A stretch of DNA of 64,000 nt from Branchinecta lynchi (GCA_023053575.1 JAKZAP010000001.1:12912849-12976848), one strand, 5' to 3'. Positions 23,001 through 33,500 are shown, counted from the stretch's first letter. Numbers and translations are program-made. The notes: a model not told the origin generated them from the letters alone.

Positions 23001-25935
23001 TAATAATAGGAGGTTGCAGTTGTAATATTCCCTACATTGGCCAGTGAGCATACCCTCGGTCGAAGGAAGACTTAAATTCCAAAGATACATGGCCTACGTC
23101 TAGTTAAATAATTGGCTACTGAGGTACGCTATAACAAATCTCCCTGTCAACAGGATCAGACGGTCGCGGATTAGAATTCCGGCTAGTATTTTCAGCAACA
23201 TCATCAATTCCATGCGGAAAAAGTGTGTGAAACTAGAAAGTTATGAAGAAGGCACAGAAAATCCAATCGGGAAAACCTAATCGTCTGGCAGCACCGTCAG
23301 TGCGGAGTTAAATAAAAAACTAATGATCGGTTATCCTTCTGAATACAATACCAAGGCCGATTGAGAATTGCCAAAATATTGAGAAATCCCCCCTGGGATG
23401 ATAAATAAACAGTAGTGGTTAGTTACTTTGGCCCATGATTTTTGGCTAAACGATAAAATCAAAACCTAAATCACTCAGTCTGCGTTTCCCAGGAGACCTT
23501 CAAGGACCCGTCGTGTTTATAATGCCAGTGCAACCTACTTCGTAGCTGCATTCATTAATTCTAAAGCCCGGATACCCCAATTAAATGTCTTACATTCTAA
23601 GCCCACTAACGATACTGCACTAATCTTTGCACTTGCCAAGATTCACATTTTCCATGCGCATTATGTTCCCGACGAGTGTTCTCATATCATGCTACTGATC
23701 CGTAAAACCGGTAATCTGAATTTTGCCGAGTTTTTGCAGAAGTCAATCGACCTAGAAAAAGGCTTAAAACAACCAAAGCCGTGGATAATTTGTTAAAAAC
23801 AGGGCCTAGTTTCACAGTATTCAATTGTTTTGAACATTGGGACATAAACAGTAAATAGTTCGAGGTGTCCTTTGAGTAAGTAACCACCCACCACGAACAC
23901 TGAAACTGACATTGCCTCAAGCTAACGTTCAAAAGAAGCTCTTCTCTTAGCTTCTCTGTGCCCTATCAGGGATCCATACATTTCCTGTAGCCTAATTACT
24001 CCCCATTCAGGGGGCTAGTCATTTCCTATGCTTCTATCTTGCCCCAGACTCACCTAGTTTCCAAAAATTCCACTTGGGTCGAATCGGCGTTCTTGCTCAG
24101 ATAGACAAAACTGACAGCATGCCACCAGGTACCTAAGCTATGACAAAAGATCCAGGATACTTTCCCATTACAGAGAAATATTCCTAGTTCAGCACAACAG
24201 CTGCTAAAAAAAAATTCTATCTGGATAGTGGGTATTTCTCGAACTATCTGACGCTCGGTCAAGAGCGCATCAGAAATCTTTTATTGACAAGCCCCCTGGA
24301 TGGCGAGTCATTACAGGAAATGTATGGGTCCCTGGCCCTATGCTACTCACTCCAACTACCCGAATTCAACCGAGTCCTCTGTTACCAGGTCTGCAAGCTG
24401 AAGCTCCATCGCCAGCCTTCATATTCTATAACCTGCAAGGTTTTATATTATTAAATGTAAAGAATCTTACTTTTCTTCGATGGTACATTTCCTGGCGACA
24501 ATTCGACATTCTTTGATTCGTCTTCTGTCTTCACCGAAGATCGCGAGTTACGCCGGAAGAGCCGTAAAGCCATTGCCTCGTCACCTTGCCAACTGCAAAA
24601 TTTTATAAGTTACAAAAGGATCGCCCAACGTGGGGCTCGAACCCACGACCCTGAGATTAAGAGTCTCATGCTCTACCGACTGAGCTAGCCGGGCTTGAAA
24701 GTTAACAAATTGGCTCTTAGTTTGAGAACACTGCCTTGTTACGACACTCTAATACCATCATCCACATTCGTCCTTGCAGTTACCGTGGTATCTGATACCC
24801 CATTCAAAAGGTGTTTTTGCGTATCAGACGAAATTACCGTGGAGACTGATGTTCCGATGCCACGGTCCCGACCGTGTTAACTGATCGTGACATCTGAAAA
24901 AATCATCTCACTTTCATCATGACCAACACAGGAAACTGGGTTTTCGTCAAATTGACGAGAAAGAAGTTTGGCACTTGTGATGTTAGTGGATATTTCTATT
25001 TCCGAGAGTATTTCTTTTAGGATGACTTCTGAAAGCGCAAATTCGGCAATTGCCGTTTTTGCAAAGCAACTGTGGAATCAGTTATCACGGCAACTGCACA
25101 AACGACAAAGTTCAAATTCAGTTACCGTGGTATCAGATACCATGGTATCTGCAAAACGAACCTGTTTTTGTTTGTTTGTCACTCCTGTCTGATTGAGTTG
25201 GGACATAAACAGTAAATAGTGACATACACGCATATACATACACGCGTATATTCAAAATATACTCAAAAAGAATATTGCCCTATATAGAGTACTGCATGGC
25301 TATAGATCAGGGATGAAAAAGACGAGGACGACATGCTTCTTTGAAACGTTAGTTGACTCTTAGTTGTGAATGAAATGATAAAATGAAGACCCAAATACCC
25401 ATTCAGGTGTTCTTAGACGCCCTTAATTAGCTACTTTGACTTACTGATAGTCGACTTTCGTAACAGCAAGCGGAGCAAGCACTGTTCGTAAATGACGTTC
25501 GAAACATAAAATGCTGCTTACATACACGCGTCACGTATGACCATTTCAGTTCCTGGTGGTAAACAAAAAACATCAGTTGAAGACTGCTGTTAAATAACCT
25601 AGTATCCCAAGACACAAAACTCACTAGTTTAGGCTACGTCAGTACAACACTGTCACTTTTTCAGCAAAAAGCATGAATCTTACTTACTAGTCTGTTAGTT
25701 CGCACAATCACATTTGACTCAGGTTCACACACTAGTTCTTAAACCGTCAGTCACAATCTCGTTACTCTGTTGCTGTGAACTTGGCTGACACTTAACAAAC
25801 CAAAGACTGAAGACTGATTAGTGATGACCACACCACCTCTAAGTCTAACTCTCCGCTTTGCTCTTACTCACAGAGGAGTTCCGACTTCAGTGGACACAGA
25901 GACTACTGCTAAGGAGCAAGCGAGCTCCGCCCACG
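7880..25935 (-). CDS. Two-PDZ scaffold protein, big bang/PDZD2/pro-IL-16 type (gene span)
   Basis: This is a spliced gene read on the minus strand. Coding exons are 24471-24592, 21235-22327, 11500-12467 and 7880-8007. Phases agree at every junction (A|AT, AG|A, G|GT). Taking the ATG at 24571-24573, the protein is about 763 residues. PDZ1 is about residues 352-442 and PDZ2 about 669-760, near the C terminus. PDZ2 contains [21 protein letters not shown], a signature I associate with the Drosophila Big bang and vertebrate PDZD2/pro-IL-16 group. Such proteins are cytoplasmic or cell-cortex scaffolds that bind C-terminal peptides. The linker is long, Ser-rich and probably disordered. The span includes a putative non-coding first exon, and further upstream exons cannot be excluded. 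Confidence 0.8.
8136..8306. mobile_element. hAT-type MITE with perfect 8-bp target duplication
   Basis: The element starts CAGGCCCGTATCCAGG and ends CCTGGATACGGCCTTG, with long G and C runs just inside each end. It is flanked by exact CCTAAGCA copies (8128-8135 and 8307-8314). A second copy lies in opposite orientation at 22796-22992. Confidence 0.85.
8315..10380. other. Intron of the PDZ gene; a probable MITE, no exon seen
   Basis: Near 9921-10266 the words GCAGCGTTTACA and TGTAAACGCTAC form inverted ends of a possible roughly 345-bp MITE; no clean target duplication was found. The 121-codon open frame at 9606-9971 shows no family resemblance. Confidence 0.35.
10381..11001. mobile_element. 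MITE with 7-bp target duplication, long copy
   Basis: Inverted ends CAGGGACCCATAAATTTCC and its inverse (ends ...ATGGGTCCCTG). It is flanked by CTGATAC at 10374-10380 and 11002-11008. It shares interior words (GGGTCGAATCGGCGTTCTTG, GACGCTCGGTCAAGAGCGCA) with the 368-bp copy at 23967-24334. Confidence 0.82.
11500..12467 (-). CDS. PDZ gene, third coding exon (rest of PDZ1, linker, start of PDZ2)
   Basis: The acceptor is TTTTCAG|AGAC (12468-12470) and the donor GAAG|GTAATT (11498-11499). It opens with [15 protein letters not shown], the core of PDZ1. A roughly 220-residue Ser/Thr/Pro-rich linker follows, then PDZ2 starting [20 protein letters not shown] and running to GELREG. Frames continuing past 12467 or 11500 are intron read-through. 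Confidence 0.88.
12468..15700. other. Large intron of the PDZ gene; nothing recognised
   Basis: AT-rich sequence. The 125-codon minus-strand frame at 12710-13087 shows no domain or codon signature. No RNA gene or complete transposon was identified. Confidence 0.4.
15715..16261 (+). repeat. Degenerate tandem array of TTCGGTA words
   Basis: ATTCGGTATA/ATTCGGTAAA recurs about every 20-60 bases within a roughly 130-base higher unit (ATTCGGTA...GTTATACTAAATCCCAAATAGGCTATCGGT). The array resumes at 18587-18640 after the hAT element, so the transposon inserted into it. Confidence 0.65.
16270..18586. mobile_element. Large non-autonomous hAT element with expanded GGTGCCG subterminal repeats
   Basis: It has perfect 13-bp inverted ends CGAGGGGTTGCTC/GAGCAACCCCTCG and exact 8-bp flanks GGTATAAT (16262-16269 and 18587-18594). 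Just inside each end is a GC-rich cluster of overlapping GGTGCCG words: 16310-16382 on the left and 18415-18545 on the right, the latter strongly expanded. The interior is AT-rich and holds nested repeats. No transposase frame is visible. Confidence 0.88.
17590..18200. repeat. TATCGATA-rich satellite-like block
   Basis: Overlapping ATCGATAT/TATCGATA palindromes occur in two diverged units of roughly 220 bases (17600-17760 and 17820-17990), then a 35-40-base tandem (ATATCGATATATCGATTATC...) at 18060-18190. It lies inside the large hAT element. Confidence 0.75.
18600..21230. other. PDZ gene intron with a foldback and dispersed repeats
   Basis: No exon seen. 19282-19487 is a foldback element. 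20370-21000 holds fragments of the CCGGATTCCGGGCGAACTA repeat family. The remainder is unassigned. Confidence 0.4.
19282..19487. mobile_element. Foldback MITE
   Basis: The arm TTGACAGTGCAAAACGG...GTCAGTTGA...TATTAGCACTAT is mirrored by ATAGCACTAATA...CAGCTGAA...CGTTTTGTACTGTCAA. Inner paired words GGGTCCTCTTCAGG/CCTGAAGAGGACCC form a second arm. Related arms occur at 29.0, 33.5, 43.2 and 61.2 kb. Confidence 0.7.
21235..22327 (-). CDS. PDZ gene, second coding exon (Ser-rich linker and first half of PDZ1)
   Basis: The acceptor is TTTTAG|AT (22328-22329) and the donor AG|GTAAGT (21233-21234). It encodes about 364 residues: a basic start ([18 protein letters not shown]), an acidic Ser-rich stretch ([18 protein letters not shown]), then PDZ1 up to [15 protein letters not shown] has the DSG-x(n)-S shape of beta-TrCP phosphodegrons, which is suggestive only. 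The PDZ1 carboxylate-binding loop reads KLGI in place of GLGF. The long open frame on the opposite strand is a shadow. Confidence 0.85.
22796..22992. mobile_element. hAT-type MITE with perfect 8-bp target duplication
   Basis: Inverted ends CAAGGCCGTATCCAGG and CCTGGATACGGGCCTG, with a G run near the left end and a C run near the right. Flanked by exact TTAGTAAC (22788-22795 and 22993-23000). Same family as 8136-8306, inverted. Confidence 0.85.
23500..23885. mobile_element. Diverged relative of the TTAA-flanked repeat
   Basis: It begins CAAGGACCCGTCGTG and shares GCAACCTACTTC...CATTCTAA...CTTGCCA and GAGGTGTCCTTTGAG with the 45718-46050 element. The terminal TTAA sites are degraded. Confidence 0.5.
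23967..24334. mobile_element. MITE with 7-bp target duplication, short copy
   Basis: Ends CAGGGATCCATACATTTCC and ...GTATGGGTCCCTG. Flanked by GCCCTAT at 23960-23966 and 24335-24341. It lies in the intron just downstream of the first coding exon of the PDZ gene. Confidence 0.82.
24471..24592 (-). CDS. PDZ gene, first coding exon
   Basis: It is bounded by acceptor TTTTGCAG (24593 upward) and donor A|GTAAGATT (24469-24470). The frame contains ATG GCT TTA CGG at 24571-24573, giving [15 protein letters not shown] as a likely N terminus. The frame is open upstream to the acceptor (WQGDEA), so an earlier start in another exon is possible. The last single base A joins AT of the next exon to give Asn. 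Confidence 0.6.
24622..24694 (-). tRNA. tRNA-Lys (anticodon CTT)
   Basis: A 73-nt cloverleaf. Acceptor arm GCCCGGC pairs with GTTGGGC (two G-U pairs). D arm TAGCTCAGTCGGTAGAGCA carries a consensus A box. The anticodon loop CTCTTAA gives CTT. The T arm GTGGGTTCGAGCCCCAC carries a consensus B box. No intron, and CCA is not encoded, as expected in a eukaryote. It lies on the same strand as the PDZ gene, about 30 nt upstream of a coding exon and therefore inside an intron if the 25.9-kb first exon is right. Confidence 0.97.
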
Positions 25936-26860
25936 ACTTTGTTGTAGTAAAATGCAGACCGAATCCCATTATCCCTATCCCATACAGTAAAGAATGAGAG
26001 GAAATTATGATTACAAGCTAGCACGATTTTGTTCTAATTATGCCACGAAATAAAGCTGGCATTATGATTTATTGTCCTGCGTTAGAAGGGGAGAAGCGTT
26101 TTGACTATTAGGCACTGTGAGTGTGAGCACAATTAATTCATCTTCATTCGCTAAATCTAAGGCTTTAGACTCCTTAAAATCCCGACCGAACTCGCAAAAT
26201 CTCATCAGTGCCGAGATCAGTGTACTTCGCGATCGGTTGTTCTGAACTCGTCTGAACTTCAGTTGCTAATAAGACAGGACTCGTAAGAAAAACCTCTACT
26301 GTGGTGTGGGAAACCAATCTTATATATTTTAATGAAAGAAATAAGAACGAGATTTTTTTTTGTTGGGGGGGGGGGGCTTCATCATTGTGAATTCATACTG
26401 TATTTTTGTCTTGCCTTTTCTGACCTGTCAATCGTGCCGGTTTGTCGCACGCTCGCACCCAGGCGCTCGTTGCTCGGCTCATTGAGAAGTCGAGGAGTAG
26501 GATGTGCCGTAGCCGTAGTTTTAGAGAATTTGTTCTGAAAGCAAACTTATTTTTTTATCATTTAACTGAACACGCTAGTTGCGTTTTGCAGACACCGTGG
26601 GAACAGATAGGCCATCTGTTACCACGGTAGCTGGATCTGCTATTAGTCGTTTTTGCAGTTACCGTGGTATCTGAAACTACCGTTGCTCTGCAAACCGACA
26701 ATTGGCGGATTTGCGCTATTACAAATCGTCCAAAAAGAATTACTGACATCCAGTGACATCTAGAGTGACATAATTTCTTTCCCACCAATTAGACAAAAAA
26801 CTAGACTCTTGTTTTAGTGATGATAAAAGTAAGATGAACTTTTCAACTTAAATTTTCCGA
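24695..26860. repeat. TACC(G/A)TGGTA-containing dispersed repeats
   Basis: GTTACCGTGGTATCTGA and inverted GATACCATGGTATCTG words occur at 24779-24840, 25124-25160 and 26590-26680, and again at 28360-28640 and 58850-58930. They look like pieces of a MITE family with palindromic TACCATGGTA ends. Nothing else is recognised apart from the putative first PDZ exon. Confidence 0.4.
25868..25935 (-). promoter_or_regulatory. Putative 5' non-coding exon and promoter of the PDZ gene
   Basis: On the minus strand a GC-box-like GGGCGGAGC (near 25925) precedes a short segment ending in the strong donor CTCTGTGA|GTAAGAG (donor GT at 25866-25867). It would splice to the acceptor before 24592. This is inferred from motifs alone; no TATA box is evident. 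Confidence 0.3.
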
Positions 26861-27440
26861 TTTCAGCCGGATTCGTGGCGAACTATGTGTCCAGGTAGAC
26901 AACGATTGTCGCACACGAATTCAGTATTTCCTACCCGGAAATCGAATACCTAATGAAATTCATATAAAACTTAGCGGATTTTCCGTTTTGGCCGGATTCC
27001 GGGGCGATCTACTTGTCCAACGAGAAAAGAATTTTCATATTCAGGTTCAGCATGTCTCCTTATCTCTAAATCGGACATCTGATCAACTTCAGATAAAACT
27101 CTTTTAACAAACTTTCCGGTTTTGGCCGGATTCCGTGTGAACAACTTGTCCAGCGAGAAAATGGTTTTCATATTCGTGTTTAGCATGTCGTCGTACCCCG
27201 TAATCGACTATCTCATTAGCTTTTAAAACATATTTTTTTCATCCCTTAATTCGAAACCCCTCCCCCTCCCCTAAATATGCAGCTATCGGGCCCATCTAGG
27301 AATCAACCTTTTTCTTGACTCGAAGAACCCTCACACCAAGTTTCATCAAAATATCTCATTCCCTTCGAGAGTTATCGTGCTGACAGACGGACGGACGGAC
27401 AGACGGACCAATTTTGCGATGTCATAGGTATCCCTCCACT
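26860..27440 (+). repeat. CCGGATTCCGGGCGA tandem-core element (short copy)
   Basis: About three diverged units of 'TTTCCGGTTTTGGCCGGATTC...ACTTGTCC...GAGAAAA' are followed by the family tail: TCTCATTCCCTTCGAGAG, GACAGACGGACGGACGG, CATAGGTATCCCTCCACTTA and GGGATCC. Confidence 0.7.
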
Positions 27441-27499
27441 TACGTTTTGGGATCCAAAAAAACTAAGTGGGATATTTCAACTTTGCAAGAGCTACCAGC

Positions 27500-27870
27500 A
27501 AACGTTTTTCCGAATGAAAAGATGCGGAATTCATTACGAAATACGTGTTTGAGGGAAAAGACTTTGTCAGGAAAGAAGAAGCTTTCCAGTACGCTTGCAA
27601 GGAACCGCTGGTGGAAGGCTTGATTCCTGTGGAATTTTCCATAAGTACCTACCTTCGCAGTTTTTTGGCGTAATAGCCGAAAAGATTGAGCTGTTTCATC
27701 TTGAAGAATACTGTGAAGTCATTGATTGGAAGGGGAAGAATTCAGCTGATGAAATTAGGCAAATGATTGGTTATTTCAGTTCTGATGGGATCTCTGAATC
27801 TTCTTCAAGTACGACTTTACTGGAACAAGGATTACTTTATGCCCCTTCTTGCCAACACGATGCTTCGTGA
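27500..27870 (+). pseudogene. Decayed HECT-like coding fragment
   Basis: In one plus frame: YVFEGKDFVRKEEAFQYACK, then EPLVEGLIPVEFSISTYLR and SFLA before a TAA. In another frame: AEKIELFHLEEYCEVIDWKG and ADEIRQMIGYF. The spacing and words are reminiscent of the central part of HECT E3 ligase domains, including transposon-borne G2E3-like proteins. A frameshift and stops show it is dead. Family call is tentative. Confidence 0.35.
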
Positions 27871-28639
27871 CTGGTTTGCACTTGACAACCGAAGAAGACC
27901 GAAATGACTGTGACACTAGAAGTTTAACCAAGGAAAGACAAGGCAGATCACACAGAAGATGCGAGGGGGTTGTGATGTGTTATAGAGCTACTTTACTAGT
28001 TTGCTGTTTCACACACCACTATCCAAAAGGACCGAAACTGCTTCAAGAGATTTCACCGTCGTTATTGTTGTATTTGCTTTTTCTTCATTTTTGTAATGCT
28101 GTGTCCAATCATTCAACTGGAGTATATTGTTACTGTCCAAAGATTTACTGTCGATCCGCAGTATGTCAAATGACCGGAGCGACGGTTCTACCTTTACTAC
28201 TCAGATCCGTAATCGACAGACCTCTGATTTTCTAAGGAGTGACCGGAATTGACTGGGATAAGCTTCAGACAATTCTGCGCCATAATCTTCGTGGAAAATA
28301 GCAAAATCATAATATTATCACGAAGGAAAAAATTCAGGTTTGAAAGGGTTAGTCGTTTTTGCAGTTACCGTGGTATTTGAAACAACCGTTGCTCTGCAAA
28401 ACTGACAATTGCCGGATTTGCACTTTTAGAAATCGTCCAAAAACAAATACTGACATCTAGAGCGACATAATTTCTTTCCCACCAACTTGACACACAACTA
28501 GACTCTTGTTTTAGTGATGATGAAAGTGAGATGAACTTTTCAGATAACTGCAAAAACGCCTTTTGACCTTGGTGTCAGATACCACGATAACTGCAAAATC
28601 AACTTTGGACCGTGTCATCAGATACCATGGCATCTGTAA

Positions 28640-30945
28640 CAAGACCAAAGGTTTCGATGGGATCTCAAAAATTTAATATTTGATCCAGACAATCGGGTCT
28701 TATAGAGGTCCAGTCTTCGCCAGACTCCTTGAGAAACAGATTGCGGCAAATGGCAATAATCTGAGAAGACCAAGTTTAAATACGGATTCACCATGTGTGT
28801 TTACCCTTATAGCCTGCGTCATATCTACTTTGACGGAAGCTCCTGCCTTACTTCTTCCAAATTTCCGGTTTCAGCCGAGTTCCGGGCGAACTACTTGTCT
28901 TTAAAAAAATGTAAGTTCAAAAAGGGATTCAGCTTATCTCCTTACCTCTAAATTGAACATCTAATCAACTTCAGACAAAACTTCAACTTTTAACAAATTT
29001 TCTGATTCATTTATTCAAACAATATTTACAACAGATACGTCAGCTATGATTCTTCATCAGCTATATTTCGGCCCTTCTTGGCAAGGGTCCTCGTCAGACC
29101 GATTTCAGCCGGATTCGCGGCGAACTATGTGTCCCAGTAGAAAATGATTGTCAGACACGTATTCAGCATGTCTTTTTAACCGTAAATCGAACACCTAAAG
29201 AAATTTATATAAAACTTTTACTTTCAACAAATTTTCCGGTTTTTGCCGGATTCCGGGCGATCTACTTGTCCGACGAGAAAATCATTCTCATATTCGGATT
29301 CAGCATGTTTCCATATCCTAAAATCAAACCTCTAATCAACTTAAGATTAAACTTTTATTTTTGAAAGCTTTTCCTGTTCTGGCCGGATTCCCGGTGATCT
29401 ACTTGTCCTATGAAACAAGACCAAAGGTTTCGATGGGATCCCAAAAATTCAATATCTGATCCAGACAACTGGGTCTTGTCTTAGCCAGATCCAGTCTTCG
29501 CCAGACTCCTTGAACATTTTTACAACTAAAATTCAGAAACAGATTAAGGCCAAATAGCTAATCACCTGGGAAAACCAAGTTCAGATTTGGATTCAGCCTG
29601 TTGTTTTTACCCCTATAAGTCATATCTGTTTTGACGAAAACTTCCTGCCACTTCTGCCAATTTCCCGGTTCCGGCCGAATTCCAGAACTACTTGTCCGGC
29701 GAAAAAAGAAAGCTCAAAGACGAAATCAGGGTATCTTCTTTCCCCAGTAATGAACATCTAATCAACTTCAAATAGAAATTTAGCTTATAACAAATTTTCC
29801 GATTCTAGTCGGATTCCGGTCGAACTATATGTCCGGGTAAAATATGATTGTCATACAGGGACTCAGCATCTCTTCTTACCCTAAATCGCTTATCTAATCA
29901 ACTAGAAATAAAACTTTGACTTCCAACAGATTTCCGGTTTTGGCCTGATTCCGGACGAACTACATGTCCGGGTAGAAAATTGTTTTCACATAAGTATTCA
30001 GCATGTCTTCTTGCCCTAAATCGAACATCTAATCAACTCCAAATAAAACTTTCAATTTTGACAAACTTTCCGGCTTGGGCCGGATTCCGGTCGAAATACT
30101 TGTCCGTCGAGAAAATAGTTTTCACCATCGTCTTCAGCATGTCTTCCTACCTCTAAATCGAACATCTAATCAACTTCAAATAAAACTTTTACTTTCAACA
30201 AACTTTCCGGTTTGGGCCGGATTGCGGGCGAAATACTTGTACGTCGAGAAAATAGTTTTCACCATCGTCTTCAGCATGTTTTCCGACCCCTAAATCGAAC
30301 ATCTAATCAATTTCAAATAAAACTTTTACTTTCAACAAACTTTCCGGTTTGGGCCGGATTCCGGGCGAAATACTTGTCCGTCGAGAAAATAATTTTCACC
30401 ATCGTCTTCAGCATGTCTTCCTACCACTAAATCGAACATCTAATCAACTTCAAATAAAACTTTTACTTTCAACAAACTTTCCGGTTTTGGCCGGATTCCG
30501 GGCGAACTACTTGTCCGATGACAAAATAGTTTTCACCATCGTCTTCAGTATGTCTTCCTACCCCTAAATCGAACATCTAATCAACTTCAAATAAAACTTT
30601 TACTTTCAACAAACTTTCCGGTTTTGGCCGGATTCCGGGTGAACTACTTGTCCGGCGAGAAAATGGTTTTCATATTCGTGTTCAGCATGTCGTCTTACCA
30701 CTGAATCGACTATCTCATCAGCTTTTACAAAATAATGTTCTCGCCCCTTAATTTAAAACCCCTATCAGACCCCTATCTATCGGGCCCATCTACGAACTTG
30801 ACCTTTCCCTTGACGTGAAAAGTACTCACGTCAAGTTTCATCAAAATATCTCATTCCCTTCGAGAGTTATCGTGCTTACAGACAGACGGACAACTTTTGC
30901 GATGTCATAGGTATCCCTCCATTTACGTTTTGGGATCCCAAAAAT
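28640..30945 (+). mobile_element. Helentron/HINE-like elements with 137-bp tandem core
   Basis: Two heads (near 28640 and 29410; CAAAGGTTTCGATGGGATC) lead into units of about 137 bases. From about 29930 to 30690 there are some six close copies, exactly 137 bases apart at 30075, 30212 and 30349. Each contains GGCCGGATTCCGGGCGAA and ACTTGTCCG. The tail runs to the palindrome TTTTGGGATCCCAAAA at 30928-30943. The short open frames here are repeat artefacts. Confidence 0.75.
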
Positions 30946-30949
30946 ACAA

Positions 30950-32400
30950 ATACTCAATTGAATTAATTATATGGATTGTTTTAAGCGATTTCTTTTTCAC
31001 TATCTGCCGTGTAGTAGTGAATACCAGAATCTCTATGGCCATCCCCACAACGGAAAGTTCTACTATCTGAATCAACACAGACGCCACTTTTCAACAGTGC
31101 AGTGGTGAGGTTGGTGAATAAAGTGGCTCAAACACATGTCCCGTCGTCAATTTCGCCTGTCCCCCGATCGATTTCGTTTATAATCTTATTTTTATTTTCC
31201 GTGAACCGTTCAACGGACTGTACTATCCAGAAGAAGCATTCTAACTTAGTTTTTGAGCCAAAGAAATCCAGAATACCGCGTCTCAACATGTTACTTTACT
31301 GGTACTAAAATCTTTTAGTCAGTTCTGAAATTTCCTGTTTTCATCGGCGCTCCCGACAGGTTATCCTTACGATCAAAAACATATAGCCTCGCATATAGCG
31401 TTCAACATACATATTTTAACCTCTATGGACACTCTACTCAATCTGCCGAGAAATACTAATTCTTCGCGCCGATGAAGACAATACGTACGTACCGCCACGA
31501 GCCTAGCGAAGAGCTAGATGCGGCGACATAACTACCCCCAACAGACGTTGTTGATTGGTTGACATCGGATTTGAATCAATTTCAAGGATTCGTTCGGGTG
31601 ACCTTTCTCGTTCTTCCCAAGGTTCACTGGCGTGTTTCCGCCCTGATCATATAGAGTATTAGATTATTTCTCTAGAGATCAAGTAATGTCGAAGTACCTC
31701 CGTCCGGTAGTTACTGAGACCACAGTCGGACAGACAAAATCTGCTACCTAATGGTAGCAAATTTACATCCTTCGCTTTTCAAAACATGTTGTTTAACGCT
31801 GGGGCTTAGAAGACTCGTTGACTGTAGTGTTTGTTTTTACTATACCTTTTTGCCTTGCAAATTAACTACCTACCCAACCCTGCATTTATGTGCCATCGTT
31901 GTTTCTTCTTGCTTAATTTGAATAAAAAGAAAAATCATCAGACTCGAAACAAAAAACAAATGAGACATGCTGAAAATGGGTGATTGCATGACCAATCGCG
32001 AGAAACACTTTGCAGTTTTGCATACACAACTTGCCCGTGGAAGCCAAAGGCTCCATTCTACTTTTGCCTAAAAATTTCTTTCGACACCCCCAGACTAGGG
32101 GCGAACTTCTGCCTAGGAAAATAGCAGCTTCCTCGGGCCCCAAGCCTCGGAAAGGGTCAAAAGCGGTAAGTGTATTAACTAGAATGTATACACACAAAAA
32201 AGTCCAGCTACTACTTGTCTATTTCATTTCTAAGTCTGCTTGTCTATTTTTTAAGTCAAAGTGCGTCAAATAAATACAAAAGTTTTTTTTTCTTCTCTAA
32301 ATTACCAAAATGGGCCCTAATTCTGAACTGCCCAGCCAGTGTAAGGCCCCTGGATCACTTGACCTGCCCCGACCAAACAACCGCCACTTTGAATTCTCTG
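30950..32400. other. No gene seen
   Basis: Mixed-composition intergenic DNA. Small open frames occur on both strands near 31913-32273 but none shows family resemblance, splice support or repeat structure. Confidence 0.4.
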
Positions 32401-32617
32401 TGGGGGATTGCCCACTCTCAACTTCAGTGTACAGCATGTGCCCGGTGTTAGAAGTGTCAGAACATCAACATCATTATGTTTTCAAGCCTTTGAAAGATAA
32501 ACCGCCTACTATATGGCTGGGAACGTTGCCGGCACCACTAGTTTTTGCTGGTGCCAGCTTGTGCCCGATCCCGGGGAAGAGTTTACAGCAGGTGCCGGGA
32601 GTGGGTAACCCTCGGTG
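32401..32617. mobile_element. GGTGCCG-family MITE
   Basis: GTGGGGGATTGCCCACTC at the left and GAGTGGGTAACCCTCGG at the right are imperfect inverse ends. The interior has GCCGGCACC and GGTGCCGGG and the family word TTTGAAAGAT. It is a sibling of 5671 and 61895. Confidence 0.6.
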
Positions 32618-32714
32618 CTCTGCGGGACTGTTGACTTTGATCACAATTTGCAAATCAAACATAAATCAAGAAACTCACGCATACTCACGACTACTATTTT
32701 GAGTTCCTACTGCT

Positions 32715-33500
32715 ACTTCAACAAGACCAAAGCTTTCGATGGGTCCCAAAAATTTAATATTCGATACAGACAATTGGGTTTTATCTTTGCCAGACTCCTC
32801 GAATATTTTTAGTATTGAAATTTAGAAACAGATCGAGGCCAAATAGCTAATCATATGACAAAACCATGCTCAGATATGGATTCAGCATGTGTGTTTACCC
32901 ATATAAGACGTATCTATTTTGACCAAGCTGATCGAAACTTACTGCATTACTTCTGCCAAATTTCGGGCTAAGTGCTTGTCCGGCAAAAAAATAAAGCTCA
33001 GAAACGAATTCAACGTATCTCCTTACCTCTATATCGCACATCTAATCAACTTCAAATAAAACTTTAATTATATCAAGTTTTCAGGTTTCGACCAGATTCC
33101 GGGCGAACTACATATTGGAGTAAAGAATGATTGTCATATACGGATTCAGCATCTTTTCATACCCCTAAATCGAACATCTAATCAACTGTTAACACATTTT
33201 CCGGTTTTGGCCGGATTCCGGGCGAACTATTTGTCCGACGAGAACATGGTTTTCATAATCATGTTTTCTTACCCCTTAATATCTCATTAAATGTTTTCTT
33301 TGCCCCTTACTCTGAACCCTCACCCCTAAATCTAGGGCTATAGTGCCCATATACGAACTCGACTTTTCCCTTACCCAAAGGATCCTCACACCAAATTTCA
33401 TCAAAATATCTCATTCCCTTCACGAGTTATCGTGCTGACAGACGGATGGTCAACTTTTGTGCTGCCGTAAGTATCCCTCCACTTCCGTTTTGGGATCCCA
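32715..33500 (+). mobile_element. Shorter copy of the CCGGATTCCGGGCGAA element
   Basis: Head at 32718 (AACAAGACCAAAGCTTTCGA), three or four diverged core units, and the usual tail (ATCAAAATATCTCATTCCC, GTATCCCTCCACTTCCG, GGGATCCCA). Confidence 0.65.

Noticed and set aside
24695..24880. Open frame next to the tRNA
   Set aside because: Composed of TACCGTGGTA repeat pieces; no coding signal.
30075..30567. Three consecutive 72-codon open frames as a gene family
   Set aside because: They are exactly 137 bases apart and are products of the tandem repeat core.
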